Assembly (NCBI GenBank): GCA_016281435.1
Contig: JAEEIQ010000049.1
Coordinates: forward strand, 1-16,516
Length of the DNA: 16,516 bases
Origin: Bacteroidales bacterium
GTDB taxonomy: Bacteria; Bacteroidota; Bacteroidia; Bacteroidales; UBA932
Reading direction: 5' to 3'
Below the pieces are notes generated by a model. The model was not told the origin of the DNA and ran no database searches. It saw nothing but the letters and a program-made list of their open reading frames with translations. Both the position numbers and the translations under genes were made by a program. Positions 1 through 9,300 of the stretch are shown one piece after another (position 1 is the stretch's first letter; every line of letters starts with the position of its first letter).

Positions 1-967
1 ACATCTTCACCGAACCGTGCCGCCGCGAGGAGGTGTTGTTCGGGTCGGAGAACAGCAGGGTAGTGGTCGAGGCGGATGAGCCGAAGTCGAAGGTCAGAAG
101 CGCCCCCTGGCAGCCCGTGGGCTCGATAAGGGTCGTGGCTGCGGGTTCCGACCATGTGATTCCGCCGTCGGAGCTGAGGGCCTGGAAGCGGTAGGGGTTC
201 TCGTCGTTGTCCCTCATGTTCAGCATGATGGACCCGTCCCCGAGTTCAGCCACCGTAGGCTCCCCGCCCTTGGAGTAGTTCACCGAACCTCCCGGATGCC
301 ACGACTCCCCGTTGTCGTCGGAGTAGAACACTCCGGAAGGTTTCCCGTCGGAAGAAGTTCCATAGACGGGTATGACGATGCGCCCCTTGTTCGGGGCCAG
401 CTGCTTGACGATGCCGTGCACGGGGCCCGTCTGATACCGAGAGCGGGAAGATGTCTTCACCTGCGAGGTAATTTCCTTGGGAGAACTCCATCTCAGGCCG
501 TCGTCGTCCGAATGGCAGACGTACACTTTTGAAGATGAGGCGCTGCTTGCCACGCTCCAGCCGAATACCAGAAGGACCCTTCCGCTTTCCAGGACTACCG
601 GGACGGGATTGCCGTACCTGTCGTCACCCGCATCGGCTATCTTCAGCAGCGGGCTCCAGGTCTTTCCCAAATCCTCGGAACGCTTGACGACCATGTCTAT
701 GTTTCCGTTGTCGTCGTAAGAGGATCTGCCCTCGCAGAAGCACAGCAGGGTGCCGGCCTTCGTCGTGACCATGGCCGGAATCCTGAATATGGGGTATCCT
801 TCCGAATTCTGGCGGTAGATGGTCGCGGTGAAGGTCTGGGCTCCGTTGTCGCCGCTGCCCTGCTGCTGTCCGCCCGGAGCCATGCCCGGGTCTATCTCCC
901 CGTTGCAGGAGAGAAGGATGGCCGCAAAAGCTGCGAGGGCAAATATTCCAAAACCGTTTTTCAGCAT
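1..967 (-). CDS. GH33 sialidase, lipoprotein (3' end cut by window edge)
   Basis: An open frame runs from an ATG at 967 to the left edge without a stop: 322 codons are visible and the gene continues outside. The product begins with a lipoprotein signal peptide ending LLSC, with Cys21 as the acylation site. A Gln/Gly-rich linker follows, then a sialidase propeller. The FRIP motif carries the first active-site Arg (Arg62). Four Asp boxes are visible near residues 97, 153, 216 and 265 (for example SDDDGLRW and SSDGGITW). A GGEPT segment holds the likely catalytic Glu236, LNMR holds Arg252, and Arg315/316 near the edge may supply the third triad Arg. The nucleophile Tyr would lie beyond the edge. 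Family knowledge: such enzymes hydrolyse terminal sialic acid from glycoconjugates, here probably from the outer membrane surface. The start lies 6 bases after the stop of the upstream sialidase, so it is almost certainly the next gene of the operon. Linkage preference cannot be read. Confidence 0.9.
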   Translation of the reverse strand, partial: MLKNGFGIFALAAFAAILLSCNGEIDPGMAPGGQQQGSGDNGAQTFTATIYRQNSEGYPIFRIPAMVTTKAGTLLCFCEGRSSYDDNGNIDMVVKRSEDLGKTWSPLLKIADAGDDRYGNPVPVVLESGRVLLVFGWSVASSASSSKVYVCHSDDDGLRWSSPKEITSQVKTSSRSRYQTGPVHGIVKQLAPNKGRIVIPVYGTSSDGKPSGVFYSDDNGESWHPGGSVNYSKGGEPTVAELGDGSIMLNMRDNDENPYRFQALSSDGGITWSEPAATTLIEPTGCQGALLTFDFGSSASTTTLLFSDPNNTSSRRHGSVKM

Positions 968-973
968 GAAATT

Positions 974-2107
974 CTATTTTCGGAAGGCCTTCTTGAGTGC
1001 CTTCTTTCCGATGAGGCCGAGGGTGATGGTCTCGTAAGGATTCTCCTGCCCGGTTTCATACAGGACGGCGAGTTGTCCTTTGGAAAGGACGCAGAGGTCG
1101 GAATAGGCTGAAGGCCCTTCCGCCAGGGTGAATATCCTTTTCCAGCTGCTGCCGCCATCCTTGCTCATGCGCACGGTCATGTTCAGCCTCTTGGAGATGT
1201 GCTCGGGATTGGAGAACAGGATTATGCCGCTCCTCTTCCCGGCGGGGGAATAGTCTATGATGCTCGCGTTGCAGACGGGCTCGATGAGGTCCTTGACGTA
1301 GAAAACGGGATCAAGGGTCTCGCCTCCGTCGTGGCTGATAGCGGCCAGGCGGGCATAGCCATGATCCTCCCGGTTCTTGCGCTGCCCTCGCATGTTCAGC
1401 AGCAGGTCGCCGTTGTCGAGTTCCACAATGGTGCTCTCATTGCCCACTGGGCAGTCTCCGCCGATGCGCCAGTTTTCCCCGAGGTCGTCGGAGTAAATGA
1501 TATGGGAGTGAGAACCGGCATCCTTGCCGTCCTTGAAGACACTGTGGTCGCAGGGTACGACGAGCCTTCCGCTGCGCAGCTGGATGGCATGGCAGGGCCC
1601 GGTAGCATACCAGGTCCAGTCCTCTCTCTTCGTCTGCGCGGTGATTTCCCTCGGCGCGCTCCAGCTGAGGCCGTTGTCGTCCGAGAAAAGCACGAATACC
1701 CTGCGGCTGTCCTCGGAGGTGCGGCGGTGTATGTCCTTTTCCCGGTCCGTACCCTTGTTCCATGTGGAAAGCAGTATTATCCTGCCGGAGGCGCGGTCCA
1801 CGACGGGGGAAGGGTTGCCGCAGACATTGGCGCCGTCGTCCCAGACCGTGATGACGGGGCCCCAGGTCCGGCCGCCGTCGGTGGACCTTTTGACCACGAG
1901 GTCTATGTCTCCGGTGTCGGAAGAACTGTTCCACCGGGCTTCGGCGAAGGCGAGCAGGGTGCCGTCCTTTGCCTGGACGAGGGCGGGGATGCGGTAGGTG
2001 TGGACTCCGTTCTCGCCACGGTTGAAAATGACTCTTTTGTCAATCTGGGCATTTCCCGCCAGGGAAACACCCAGAAAGACAGTAATCAGGAATATAATCC
2101 TTTTCAT
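974..2107 (-). CDS. nanH: GH33 exo-alpha-sialidase, secreted (NanH-like)
   Basis: A complete 377-residue sialidase of compact single-domain size. The signal peptide (MKRIIFLITV...AGNAQ) has no lipobox Cys, so the enzyme is probably soluble in the periplasm or exported, unlike the two other sialidases of this locus. The YRIP motif gives Arg39. Further active-site candidates are Arg58 in FAEAR, Asp64 as acid/base, Glu224 in GNEST, Arg240 in LNMR, Arg307 in the segment before MTVRMS, and Tyr350 in LYETG as nucleophile. Asp boxes lie at residues 75-82, 142-149, 206-213 and 315-322, with a degenerate one at 258-265 that ends in Leu instead of Trp. The role is release of terminal sialic acid, which NanA then degrades. 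It lies 11 bases downstream of the PKD/LamG gene and 6 bases upstream of the next sialidase in the same operon. The symbol is the generic one for this family. Confidence 0.93.
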   Translation of the reverse strand: MKRIIFLITVFLGVSLAGNAQIDKRVIFNRGENGVHTYRIPALVQAKDGTLLAFAEARWNSSSDTGDIDLVVKRSTDGGRTWGPVITVWDDGANVCGNPSPVVDRASGRIILLSTWNKGTDREKDIHRRTSEDSRRVFVLFSDDNGLSWSAPREITAQTKREDWTWYATGPCHAIQLRSGRLVVPCDHSVFKDGKDAGSHSHIIYSDDLGENWRIGGDCPVGNESTIVELDNGDLLLNMRGQRKNREDHGYARLAAISHDGGETLDPVFYVKDLIEPVCNASIIDYSPAGKRSGIILFSNPEHISKRLNMTVRMSKDGGSSWKRIFTLAEGPSAYSDLCVLSKGQLAVLYETGQENPYETITLGLIGKKALKKAFRK

Positions 2108-2118
2108 TCCGAAGAAGG

Positions 2119-3687
2119 TTAATCAGCAAAGGCCAGTGCCTTGATTTCCGCTTCGGTGAGAGCCCTCTTGTAGAAGACATAGTCATCGATGCAGCCGGAG
2201 TACATGTTCTCAGGCGCCCATGCGTTGTTGGTGAAGCGCAAGTTGCAGCCGATGAAGAACGGGAAGGTAGCGGTGCTCTTCTCGTACTTGGTGTCGGTGT
2301 AGTTCTGCTCCTTGAGCCTGGTTCCGTCCAGCCAGAGCGCATAATACTTGCCGGTATTGGCATATACGATGGTGATGTTGTGCCATGTCCCGTCCTGGAA
2401 TTTTGCGTTGGTTTCGGTGCTTCCGACGCCGGAGGCGCCCTCCTTCGCCGCTTGGGTCCTGAAGGCGTTGGATGTCTGCAGACGGGCCCAGATCTGGCTG
2501 ACGCCGGCGGCATTGGCTCCGGGGCAGTCGCCGAGGGCGATGAGAGCCTCGTTGTCGGAGACGGTGCTCCTCTTAATCCAGAATGAGAATGTCATGTCGC
2601 TTCCCGGAGGCACCAGGCCGCTGAAGTTCTTGGTCGCGTCGGAATTGCCGTCAGGCAGCTGCAGGACAGCATAGCTCTTGCCCTTCTCTCCGCCGGGGAA
2701 CTTGGCGCTGAAGGCATGGCCGTTGCCCTCCTGGAAGCTGATCTCCAGGCCACCCATGGAATAGACGCTGGGATTCAGTCCGTTGGGGCCGTAGTCATTT
2801 AAGTCGCCGTCGAAAGGAAGCAGGAAGATAAGGTTGTCGGCAGGGATGACGTGGATGTACTCAGCCTTCTCGTTGGTGTCGTTGTTGTCTCCGTTGAGCA
2901 CCTTGAGAGTCACCTTATGCTTGCCGAGGGTTGAGTAGGTGACGGTCGGGTTGGCCTCGGTCGAAGATGCGGGGGTTCCGCCTTCGAAGGTCCACTGGTA
3001 CTGCTTGACCGGGCCCTCGGTGATCGAGGTGAACTTCACCGCACCATCCTTGTAGATGGTAGAGGAGAAAGTCGAGAAATCAGCTGTGACTGCATTGGGG
3101 TCCAGGATCGTGAGGGCGTTGGTGACAGTCTTGACGTCGCTGGTCAGGGGGTTGCTGATCTCGAGTTTGACGCTGTACACTCCCGGTACGAAATTGATTT
3201 CGGGATCCTTTTCGGTAGAGACTACGGGAGTCCCCGTCTGGGGAGTGAAGGTCCACTTGATGTTGTTGGGGAAGCCGGTCGAGAGGTTGGTGAACTTGAT
3301 GGCTTCGCTGGCATATGCCCTGTCCTTGCTCATCTCGAAATCGGCCGAGATGGAGGTGTGGTAGGCCACCGTGATGATCTTGGTCTTGACGATCTCGTCG
3401 GAATTTTCCTCGTTCGCCACCCTTAGGGTGACTGAATAAGTCCCGGCGTCGAGCCAGCAGACGCTGGGCTGCGTCGTGACCGCGGTTTCGGGAGTGCCGC
3501 CCTCGAAAGTCCAGGTCCACCTTGTGATCTGGCCTTCCGAAAGGTCCGTGAAGTTGACTTCTTCCCCGACAAGGACGGAAGTCTTGTCATACTCGAAGTC
3601 GGCTTTTACCGGTGACCCATCGTTCGGCTGGCAGGAGACTGCCGCGAAGGCCAGGGCCGCAGACAAAATTGAAATGATGCGTTTCAT
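2119..3687 (-). CDS. PKD-PKD-PKD-LamG surface lipoprotein, probable glycan-binding protein
   Basis: A 522-residue lipoprotein with a signal peptide ending AVSC (Cys19). Three PKD (Ig-like) domains follow at about residues 28-110, 113-200 and 201-285. Each starts with an ADFE or ADFS strand and carries W(T/K)WTF or QWTFEGGTP and the GxY/KxVTLxV pattern typical of the fold. The last 230 residues, from DNLIFLLPFDG, resemble a concanavalin A-like LamG domain: YAVLQLPDG, FSFWIKR, WHNITIVY and LWLDG strands, ending in a CIDDYVFYKRALTEAEI segment. No catalytic residues are recognisable. Surface lipoproteins of this layout encoded after susD often bind the target glycan (SusE/F or SGBP role), so sialylated glycan binding is an inference from place and architecture. 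It sits between two sialidase genes with gaps of 9 and 11 bases. Adhesion to mucin is the main alternative. Confidence 0.85.
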   Translation of the reverse strand: MKRIISILSAALAFAAVSCQPNDGSPVKADFEYDKTSVLVGEEVNFTDLSEGQITRWTWTFEGGTPETAVTTQPSVCWLDAGTYSVTLRVANEENSDEIVKTKIITVAYHTSISADFEMSKDRAYASEAIKFTNLSTGFPNNIKWTFTPQTGTPVVSTEKDPEINFVPGVYSVKLEISNPLTSDVKTVTNALTILDPNAVTADFSTFSSTIYKDGAVKFTSITEGPVKQYQWTFEGGTPASSTEANPTVTYSTLGKHKVTLKVLNGDNNDTNEKAEYIHVIPADNLIFLLPFDGDLNDYGPNGLNPSVYSMGGLEISFQEGNGHAFSAKFPGGEKGKSYAVLQLPDGNSDATKNFSGLVPPGSDMTFSFWIKRSTVSDNEALIALGDCPGANAAGVSQIWARLQTSNAFRTQAAKEGASGVGSTETNAKFQDGTWHNITIVYANTGKYYALWLDGTRLKEQNYTDTKYEKSTATFPFFIGCNLRFTNNAWAPENMYSGCIDDYVFYKRALTEAEIKALAFAD

Positions 3688-3696
3688 ATCTGTTGT

Positions 3697-4881
3697 TTAT
3701 TTTAAAATGTAACTGATGGCGATCTTCTGTACGCTGATTTTCTCATAAGAAGAGCTTTCGCCGTTCTCATAAAGGAGAAGCAGGATGTTGTTATCGAGCA
3801 TGACCATATCCGAGTATGCCACGTGAGGGGCGGATACCAGGTAGCCTGAATTCCAGTTCTGGCCGCCGTCGGAAGATCCCTTGACGGTCATCTTGATCCT
3901 TTCGGAAGCGTCGGCGCAGTTGGAATGCAGCAGCACGTCCTTGCCGTTGAAAGTTGTCGACAGGATGCATCCCTGGCACTTCGGATCGGGAAGGGCCGCG
4001 ACTGAGGTCCCGGTGGTGAAAGTTTCGCCCCCGTCACTGCTCCATGCAAGCAAGCGCTTGCCGCCGGCTGCCCGGCAGGTAAGGATGATCCTTCCGTCCT
4101 CGAGTTCCGCCGCGCAGCATTCGTTGCCGCCCTTGACCGTGCCTCCGATATGCCAGGTCTTGCCCTGGTCGTCAGAATACACGACGAGCGAGTAGCCCGT
4201 GGTGGAACCCGTTATGGACTTTATCTCCATGGCGTCACAAGGGAACAGCAGACGTCCCTTGTGGACACCATTGCTCAGGACTATTCCATGGCAGGGGCCG
4301 GTGGCGAAAAATCCCCATTCCGTCTTCTTGGCCTGGGAAGTGATTTCCACTGGCTTGGACCAGGTCTTGCCGTCGTCATCAGAGTAGGTGTAGTAGGGGC
4401 GTCGGGTGTCTGTACTCTTGCCGGTGTTGAAATCTCCCACCGTCCTGTCTGTGCCGAAGGTCCAGGTCATCAGGAGGTGGATGCGCCCCGTTTCGGGATC
4501 CACCGCCGGACAGGGGTTGCCGCAGGTGTTGTTGCCGTCGTCCCAGATCTTGATCATGGGACTCCAGTTCACCCCGTCGGGGGAGCGGCGCAGCATCATG
4601 TCGATGTTGCCCATGTCTCCGCCGCGGTCCTTGCGCCCCTCGCAGAAAGCCAGGAGCGTGCCTTCCTTCGACTTAACTATCGCCGGGATGCGGAAAGTAT
4701 GGTACTTGCTCTTGTCCTGGCCCTTGTCGCCTACGAAAATATCTGGGGACTTGACTTCAGCGACAAAAGCGCCGGTATTGGTCTTTTCGCCGGACTTGCC
4801 GCCTTTGCCGAGGGGCGGGTCGCTTTCATCACAGGAAAAGACAAGAAGCAGCGCCGCTATCAAAAACTTATAATTATTCAT
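3697..4881 (-). CDS. GH33 exo-alpha-sialidase, lipoprotein
   Basis: A complete 394-residue sialidase. The signal peptide ends LVFSC, with Cys17 as lipobox cysteine, so the enzyme is probably anchored in a membrane and perhaps surface-exposed. The FRIP motif gives Arg64. Other active-site candidates are Arg83 (FCEGR), Asp89, Glu254 (GGNECC), Arg270 (LTCR), Arg328 (SERIKMTV) and Tyr371 (LLYENG). Asp boxes are at about residues 100-106, 167-174, 236-243, 281-288 (SSDGGETF) and 336-343. It has unusual cysteines next to the catalytic Glu and in a CQGC segment. The ATG overlaps the end of susD by 8 bases, so it is translationally coupled to the outer membrane uptake pair. It is clearly diverged in sequence from the two other sialidases here, which argues against a recent tandem duplication and suggests different substrates. 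Confidence 0.93.
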   Translation of the reverse strand: MNNYKFLIAALLLVFSCDESDPPLGKGGKSGEKTNTGAFVAEVKSPDIFVGDKGQDKSKYHTFRIPAIVKSKEGTLLAFCEGRKDRGGDMGNIDMMLRRSPDGVNWSPMIKIWDDGNNTCGNPCPAVDPETGRIHLLMTWTFGTDRTVGDFNTGKSTDTRRPYYTYSDDDGKTWSKPVEITSQAKKTEWGFFATGPCHGIVLSNGVHKGRLLFPCDAMEIKSITGSTTGYSLVVYSDDQGKTWHIGGTVKGGNECCAAELEDGRIILTCRAAGGKRLLAWSSDGGETFTTGTSVAALPDPKCQGCILSTTFNGKDVLLHSNCADASERIKMTVKGSSDGGQNWNSGYLVSAPHVAYSDMVMLDNNILLLLYENGESSSYEKISVQKIAISYILK

Positions 4882-6337
4882 ACCCTTCAGTGTGAGTAAG
4901 CTTGTGGTTGAGGGACAAGTCGCTCAGCGGAATGTCTAAGTATAGGGGAACGATGATTCCTGCGTCGACCCTTTCCTTGAGCTTCGGCACCATGGCATAG
5001 ACGTCGATGATGCCCTCGTGGTGGAAGCGGAGCAGGTCCGGCCACCTCTTGTTCTCGAGCCAGAATTCACGGCCCCTTTCCTCGAGTATTTCCCTTTCTA
5101 CGCTGACCTTGTCCGTGGCTCCGGAGTAGGGGCCGATTCCGGCGCGTTTCCGGATCTTGTTCAGTTCGTCGATGGCGAGGTCGGGGTGTCCGAGCGCAGC
5201 CTGGGCCTCGGCCTTGAACATGATCATTTCAGCGTGCCTGTAAAGGATCTGGTCGGTGTCGAAGATAACGTTGGTTTCGGTCTTGGTGCCGGGCATCTTG
5301 AGCTGTGAAGTGCCGAGGACATTGCCGCTGGCATCTACGGCGTCGATGAAAGCGTTGTCCTTGCGGACGTCTCCGGGATACCTGTTGAAAATGTTCCTGA
5401 AAGCCGTGCTCGGGGCATAGCTGCTGCGAGCTCCGCTCTTGGCATAGGGGATGAGGTCCTTGTTCACTGCTTTCTCGACAAACACGTCCCTGAGGGTCAT
5501 GAAGTGGGTATAGCTGTCACCGCTGGTCTCGGGATATCCGTAGTAGATGCACCAGATAACTTCCTTGCCGTTGCGGTTGGAAGTGGAATAGATCTGGGAG
5601 AAGTCTTCCTCGAGGGAGGAACCCTCGGCTGCGAGATCGGCATAGGTGATGACATCCTGGAGGTCCTGCGTGGTCCCTTCGAGGACCTTGGCCTTCCACA
5701 GCAGGGCGTCGGCCTTCATGGCATAGACGCCTCTCTTCGAGGCCCTTGCCTTGCTTTTTGCCCACCCGTCCGTGGGGAAGAGCCCTATGGCGGTGTCGCA
5801 GTCTTCGAGAATCTGTTTCATCACATCCGTCTTCGGGGAGCGGGGAAGCTTCTCCTTCGCGGAGCCTTCCGTCGGGACGAGCTCGAGAGGGCAGTCTCCC
5901 CAGAGGCGGACGAGGCTGAAGTACATCGACGCCCTCATGGCGTAAGCCTCGGCCAGGATCTGGTCCCTGTCGTTCTTGTTGGGGAAGTTGACCTTGTCGA
6001 TGTTCCTGATGATCATGTTGCAGTGCTGGATGGTCGTGTAGTACGATCCCCAGCCCAGTCCGTTGGTGGACGTCAGGTTCTGCGCCCACTGGTTGGATCC
6101 GCTGCCTTCCCGTCCGGCGATGAACTCGTCACCCCTGGCTTCGAAGTATTCGAGGCTGTTCCAGGTGGAACGGAAGTTGTCGTAGGTGCCGGTGAGATAG
6201 CCCTTCACCTGGTCCATGGTGGACCAATAATCGCTGCCGTAGATTCCGGAAGGGTTCTTGACGTCAAGCAGCCCTTCGCAGGAGCTGGAAACGAGCAGCA
6301 TGCATGCGGCTGCTATAACTATGTTGATTTTTTTCAT
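4874..6337 (-). CDS. susD: SusD-family outer membrane lipoprotein (RagB/SusD)
   Basis: The outer membrane lid lipoprotein that partners SusC and captures glycan at the cell surface. With the ATG at 6337 it has 487 residues and a clean signal peptide, MKKINIV..., ending SSSC (Cys20). An in-frame GTG at 6346 would add three residues and is less likely. Family marks are LLDVKNPSG after the lipobox, the N-terminal helical region with YWSTMDQVKGYLTGTYDNF, the AEAYAMRASMYFSLVRLWGDCPL helix pair (TPR-like part), and the C-terminal RGREFWLENKRWPDLLRF, which matches the conserved E-x-R-W-x-D-L-x-R region. It starts 18 bases after susC stops and its stop overlaps the next sialidase start. The sialoglycan substrate is inferred from the neighbours. 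Sequence alone does not show it. Confidence 0.93.
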   Translation of the reverse strand: MKKINIVIAAACMLLVSSSCEGLLDVKNPSGIYGSDYWSTMDQVKGYLTGTYDNFRSTWNSLEYFEARGDEFIAGREGSGSNQWAQNLTSTNGLGWGSYYTTIQHCNMIIRNIDKVNFPNKNDRDQILAEAYAMRASMYFSLVRLWGDCPLELVPTEGSAKEKLPRSPKTDVMKQILEDCDTAIGLFPTDGWAKSKARASKRGVYAMKADALLWKAKVLEGTTQDLQDVITYADLAAEGSSLEEDFSQIYSTSNRNGKEVIWCIYYGYPETSGDSYTHFMTLRDVFVEKAVNKDLIPYAKSGARSSYAPSTAFRNIFNRYPGDVRKDNAFIDAVDASGNVLGTSQLKMPGTKTETNVIFDTDQILYRHAEMIMFKAEAQAALGHPDLAIDELNKIRKRAGIGPYSGATDKVSVEREILEERGREFWLENKRWPDLLRFHHEGIIDVYAMVPKLKERVDAGIIVPLYLDIPLSDLSLNHKLTHTEGYE

Positions 6338-6355
6338 ATCAATCACTCTTTTGGG

Positions 6356-9300
6356 TTAGAAGGTGAGGTTGATACCGGCGCTGAACTCCTTGGGTCGCGG
6401 GTAGAAACCGTAGTCACGGCCGAGGTAAAGCTCGGGAGTCATGCCGTCGTAGGCCGTGATATAGCCAAGGTTGTTGGCTATGGCGAAGATCTGCAGGCCG
6501 CTGATCTTGACCTTCCTGAGAAGGTTCTCGGGCAGATTGTATGAAACGGAGATCTCGCGGATGGCGAGGAAATCGCCCTTGCGGTAGAACATCGAGGTGT
6601 TGGTCTGGCCGGTGGTGGAATCGCCTATGCTCTCGGCGCTGCGGGTGAAGTTGCGGGCGCCATAGGAGGAGTCGCTCAGCGGGGAGAATCTCGGATACTT
6701 CGCATCGGTGTTGTCCGGCCTCCAGCAGTCTGTCAGTGCAGTGCGCACGACGTTGAAGTTGCTGCGGATGCTGGCGAGGGAGTAGCCGAGGGTGCCGTTG
6801 TTGACGACGTGGCCCATGGCGTAGTCCGTAACGATGCGGGCGCTGAAGTTCTTGTACTTGAAACTGTTGGTCAGTCCTCCGAGTTTGTCCGGACGGATGT
6901 AACCCATGAAGACCATGTCGAGGGCGTTGATATAGCCGTCGTTGTTCTTGTCTTCCCAGATGGCGTCGCCGGCGTGCTTGGTACGGCCCTTGGCCTGCTC
7001 GTCATAAGGGGCGAGGGCTGCCTCTTCGTCGGTCTGGTAAACTCCCAGATAGTGGAAGGCGTAGCGGGTTCCGAACCTTTCACCTTCGGCGAATCCGCCG
7101 ACTTTCACGTTCTCCCCGGAGACTGGATCGTAGATGTAGTTGCCTCCGGTGCGGTGCTTGATTTCGCCGTTGTCAGGCAGTTTCAAGACCTTCGTGCGGT
7201 AGAAGGTGAAGTTGAAATCGACGTTCCAGCTGAAGTCTCTGGTGCTTATGGGAACGGCGTGGATTTCGAGTTCCAGACCCTTCGTGCCTATGGTACCGTA
7301 GTTCTCCTTGATCGAGGAATAACCGAACTGTGCCGGCAGTTTGTTGTCGTACAGACGGTTGTCGGTAACCTTGTCATAGACGTCGAAAATGATGCCGAGC
7401 CTGCTCTTGAAGAAGTCTATATCCAGTCCGAGGTCATAGGAAGTGGTCTGCTCCCAGAGGAGGTCGGCATTTCCGAGGGTGGAGTTGATGACCCCGACTT
7501 CTCCGAGATAGGTGTTGGTGGTGCCGTATTCGCCGTAGGTCTCGGCCAGGGTAAGGCTGTTGTTGCCGGCCTGGCCGTAGCTGGCGCGCAGCTTGAGTTT
7601 GTTGACTACCTTGGTGGCACCCTTGAAGAAGCCTTCCTTGTGCATGTTCCATCCCAGGGATGCGCCGGGGAAGAAGCCCCACCTGTGGTTGGGGGCGAAC
7701 CTGGAGGAACCGTCGGCACGGAGGCTGACGCTCGCAAGGTACTTCCCGCCGTAGTTGTAATTGACGCGGCCGAAGTAACTGAGCATCGCTTCGTTGGTGA
7801 AGGTCGAGGAGGTCCTCTGCGTGGAGTCGGCAGTCGCGTTCAGGGTAGGGATGAGGTCGGTCGGGGCCCCGCTTCCGTTGCCGCTCAGAGCGAATTCGCT
7901 CTTCTTCAGGTAGCTGGTACCTGCGATGGCGTTGAAGTTGTTCTTCCCGAGCGACTTGTCGTAGGTCAGAAGGGCGTCCGCCTGCAGGATGCCGTGATAC
8001 TGGTGGTTTGCGCTGGCCGGACGGATTTCCGTGCCGGTAGTCTCGTTGAGGGCTTCGAAACTGCTGGTGATGCCCTCCGTAGAGCCGTAGGACAGTGAAG
8101 GGGAGAACCTCAGTCCCGGGAGGATGTCCCAGTCGGCACCGCCGACGAACTGTATCCTGTACTGGGTGTTGACGCTGTACTGAGTCTTATAATAGTTCTC
8201 GTATGCGCGCGGGCGGAAGGAGGACATTCCCTCTCCCGGAGCGGGCATTCCGTCTTCGTAGTAGAGCCTGTAGGTAGGAGGCATGAAGATGGCCCTCTGC
8301 AGGGAATTGGTCGCGTTCGACATCGTGTTCCTGTCGCCCACGTTGACTGAAGCCTTGGACCATATCTTCAGGGTTGGGGTCACCTTCAGGGAGCCGTTCA
8401 TCAGGGCGCTGTAGTTCTTGTACCATGTCCCGGCGACAATACCGTCCTGGTTGAGGTGGCGCAGCGAAGCGTAGTAGGTGGCCTTGTCGTTGCCGCCGTT
8501 GACGCTCAGGGAATACTCCTGCTTCATGGCGTTGACATAGGTCGCATCCTCGAAGTTGGTGTCCATGAAGATCAGGCCGCGTCCGGTGACGGGGTCCTTC
8601 ATGGTCTTCCAGCCCTTGTTCTCGAGCAGGTCGGCGACGAAGTCCTGGCCGTATTTGGCGAGGAAGCTGTCGATGAAGTCCAGGGTTCCGGCCGCTCCGA
8701 ATTCGTTGCCGGGGGACATGCCGTAGGAGCCTTCCAGAAATTTTGCCTTATTGGCCTCATCTGCGTTGGGGTCTATGTTGACCATGCTGCGGGTGAGGTA
8801 GATGTACTCCTCGGCGTTGCACATGTCCAGGGACTTGGGCTTGGCGTCCACGCCGACGGTGTACTTGAAGTTCACCTTGGCCTTTTCAGCCTTGCCGCTC
8901 TTGGTCGTGACGAGTATGATACCGTTGGCGGCCCTTGCTCCGTAGATGGCGGTGGAGGCGGCGTCCTTGAGGACTTCCATCGATTCGATGTCGCCGGGGT
9001 TCATGTCCTGGATACCACGGGTGCCGTCGGAGATGATGCCGTCGATGATGATCAGCGGAGTGTCGCTGGCCGGGCTGGTGGTCGTACCGCCGCGGATGAA
9101 GAAGTCGGGGGAGGCGCCGGGCTGTCCGGAAGTAACCTGCAAAGAAAGACCGGGAACCTTACCCATCAGCTGCGCCAGGGCGCTCTGCTGGGGGGTATGC
9201 TCGAATTCCTCGGCGGTGACCTTCGTGATGGAGTTGGTCAGCAGGGACCGGGCCTGTTTTCCATAGCCTATGGAAACCGCTTCCCCGAGAAGCAGGGCGT

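Noticed and set aside
1199..2122. Long plus-strand frame (307 codons) opposite the second sialidase
   Set aside because: It is antisense to a clear sialidase gene, has low-complexity Val/Gly/Ala/Asp-rich translation and no family motif.
6809..8098. 429-codon plus-strand frame opposite susC
   Set aside because: Caused by codon bias of the GC-rich susC on the other strand; no recognisable protein.
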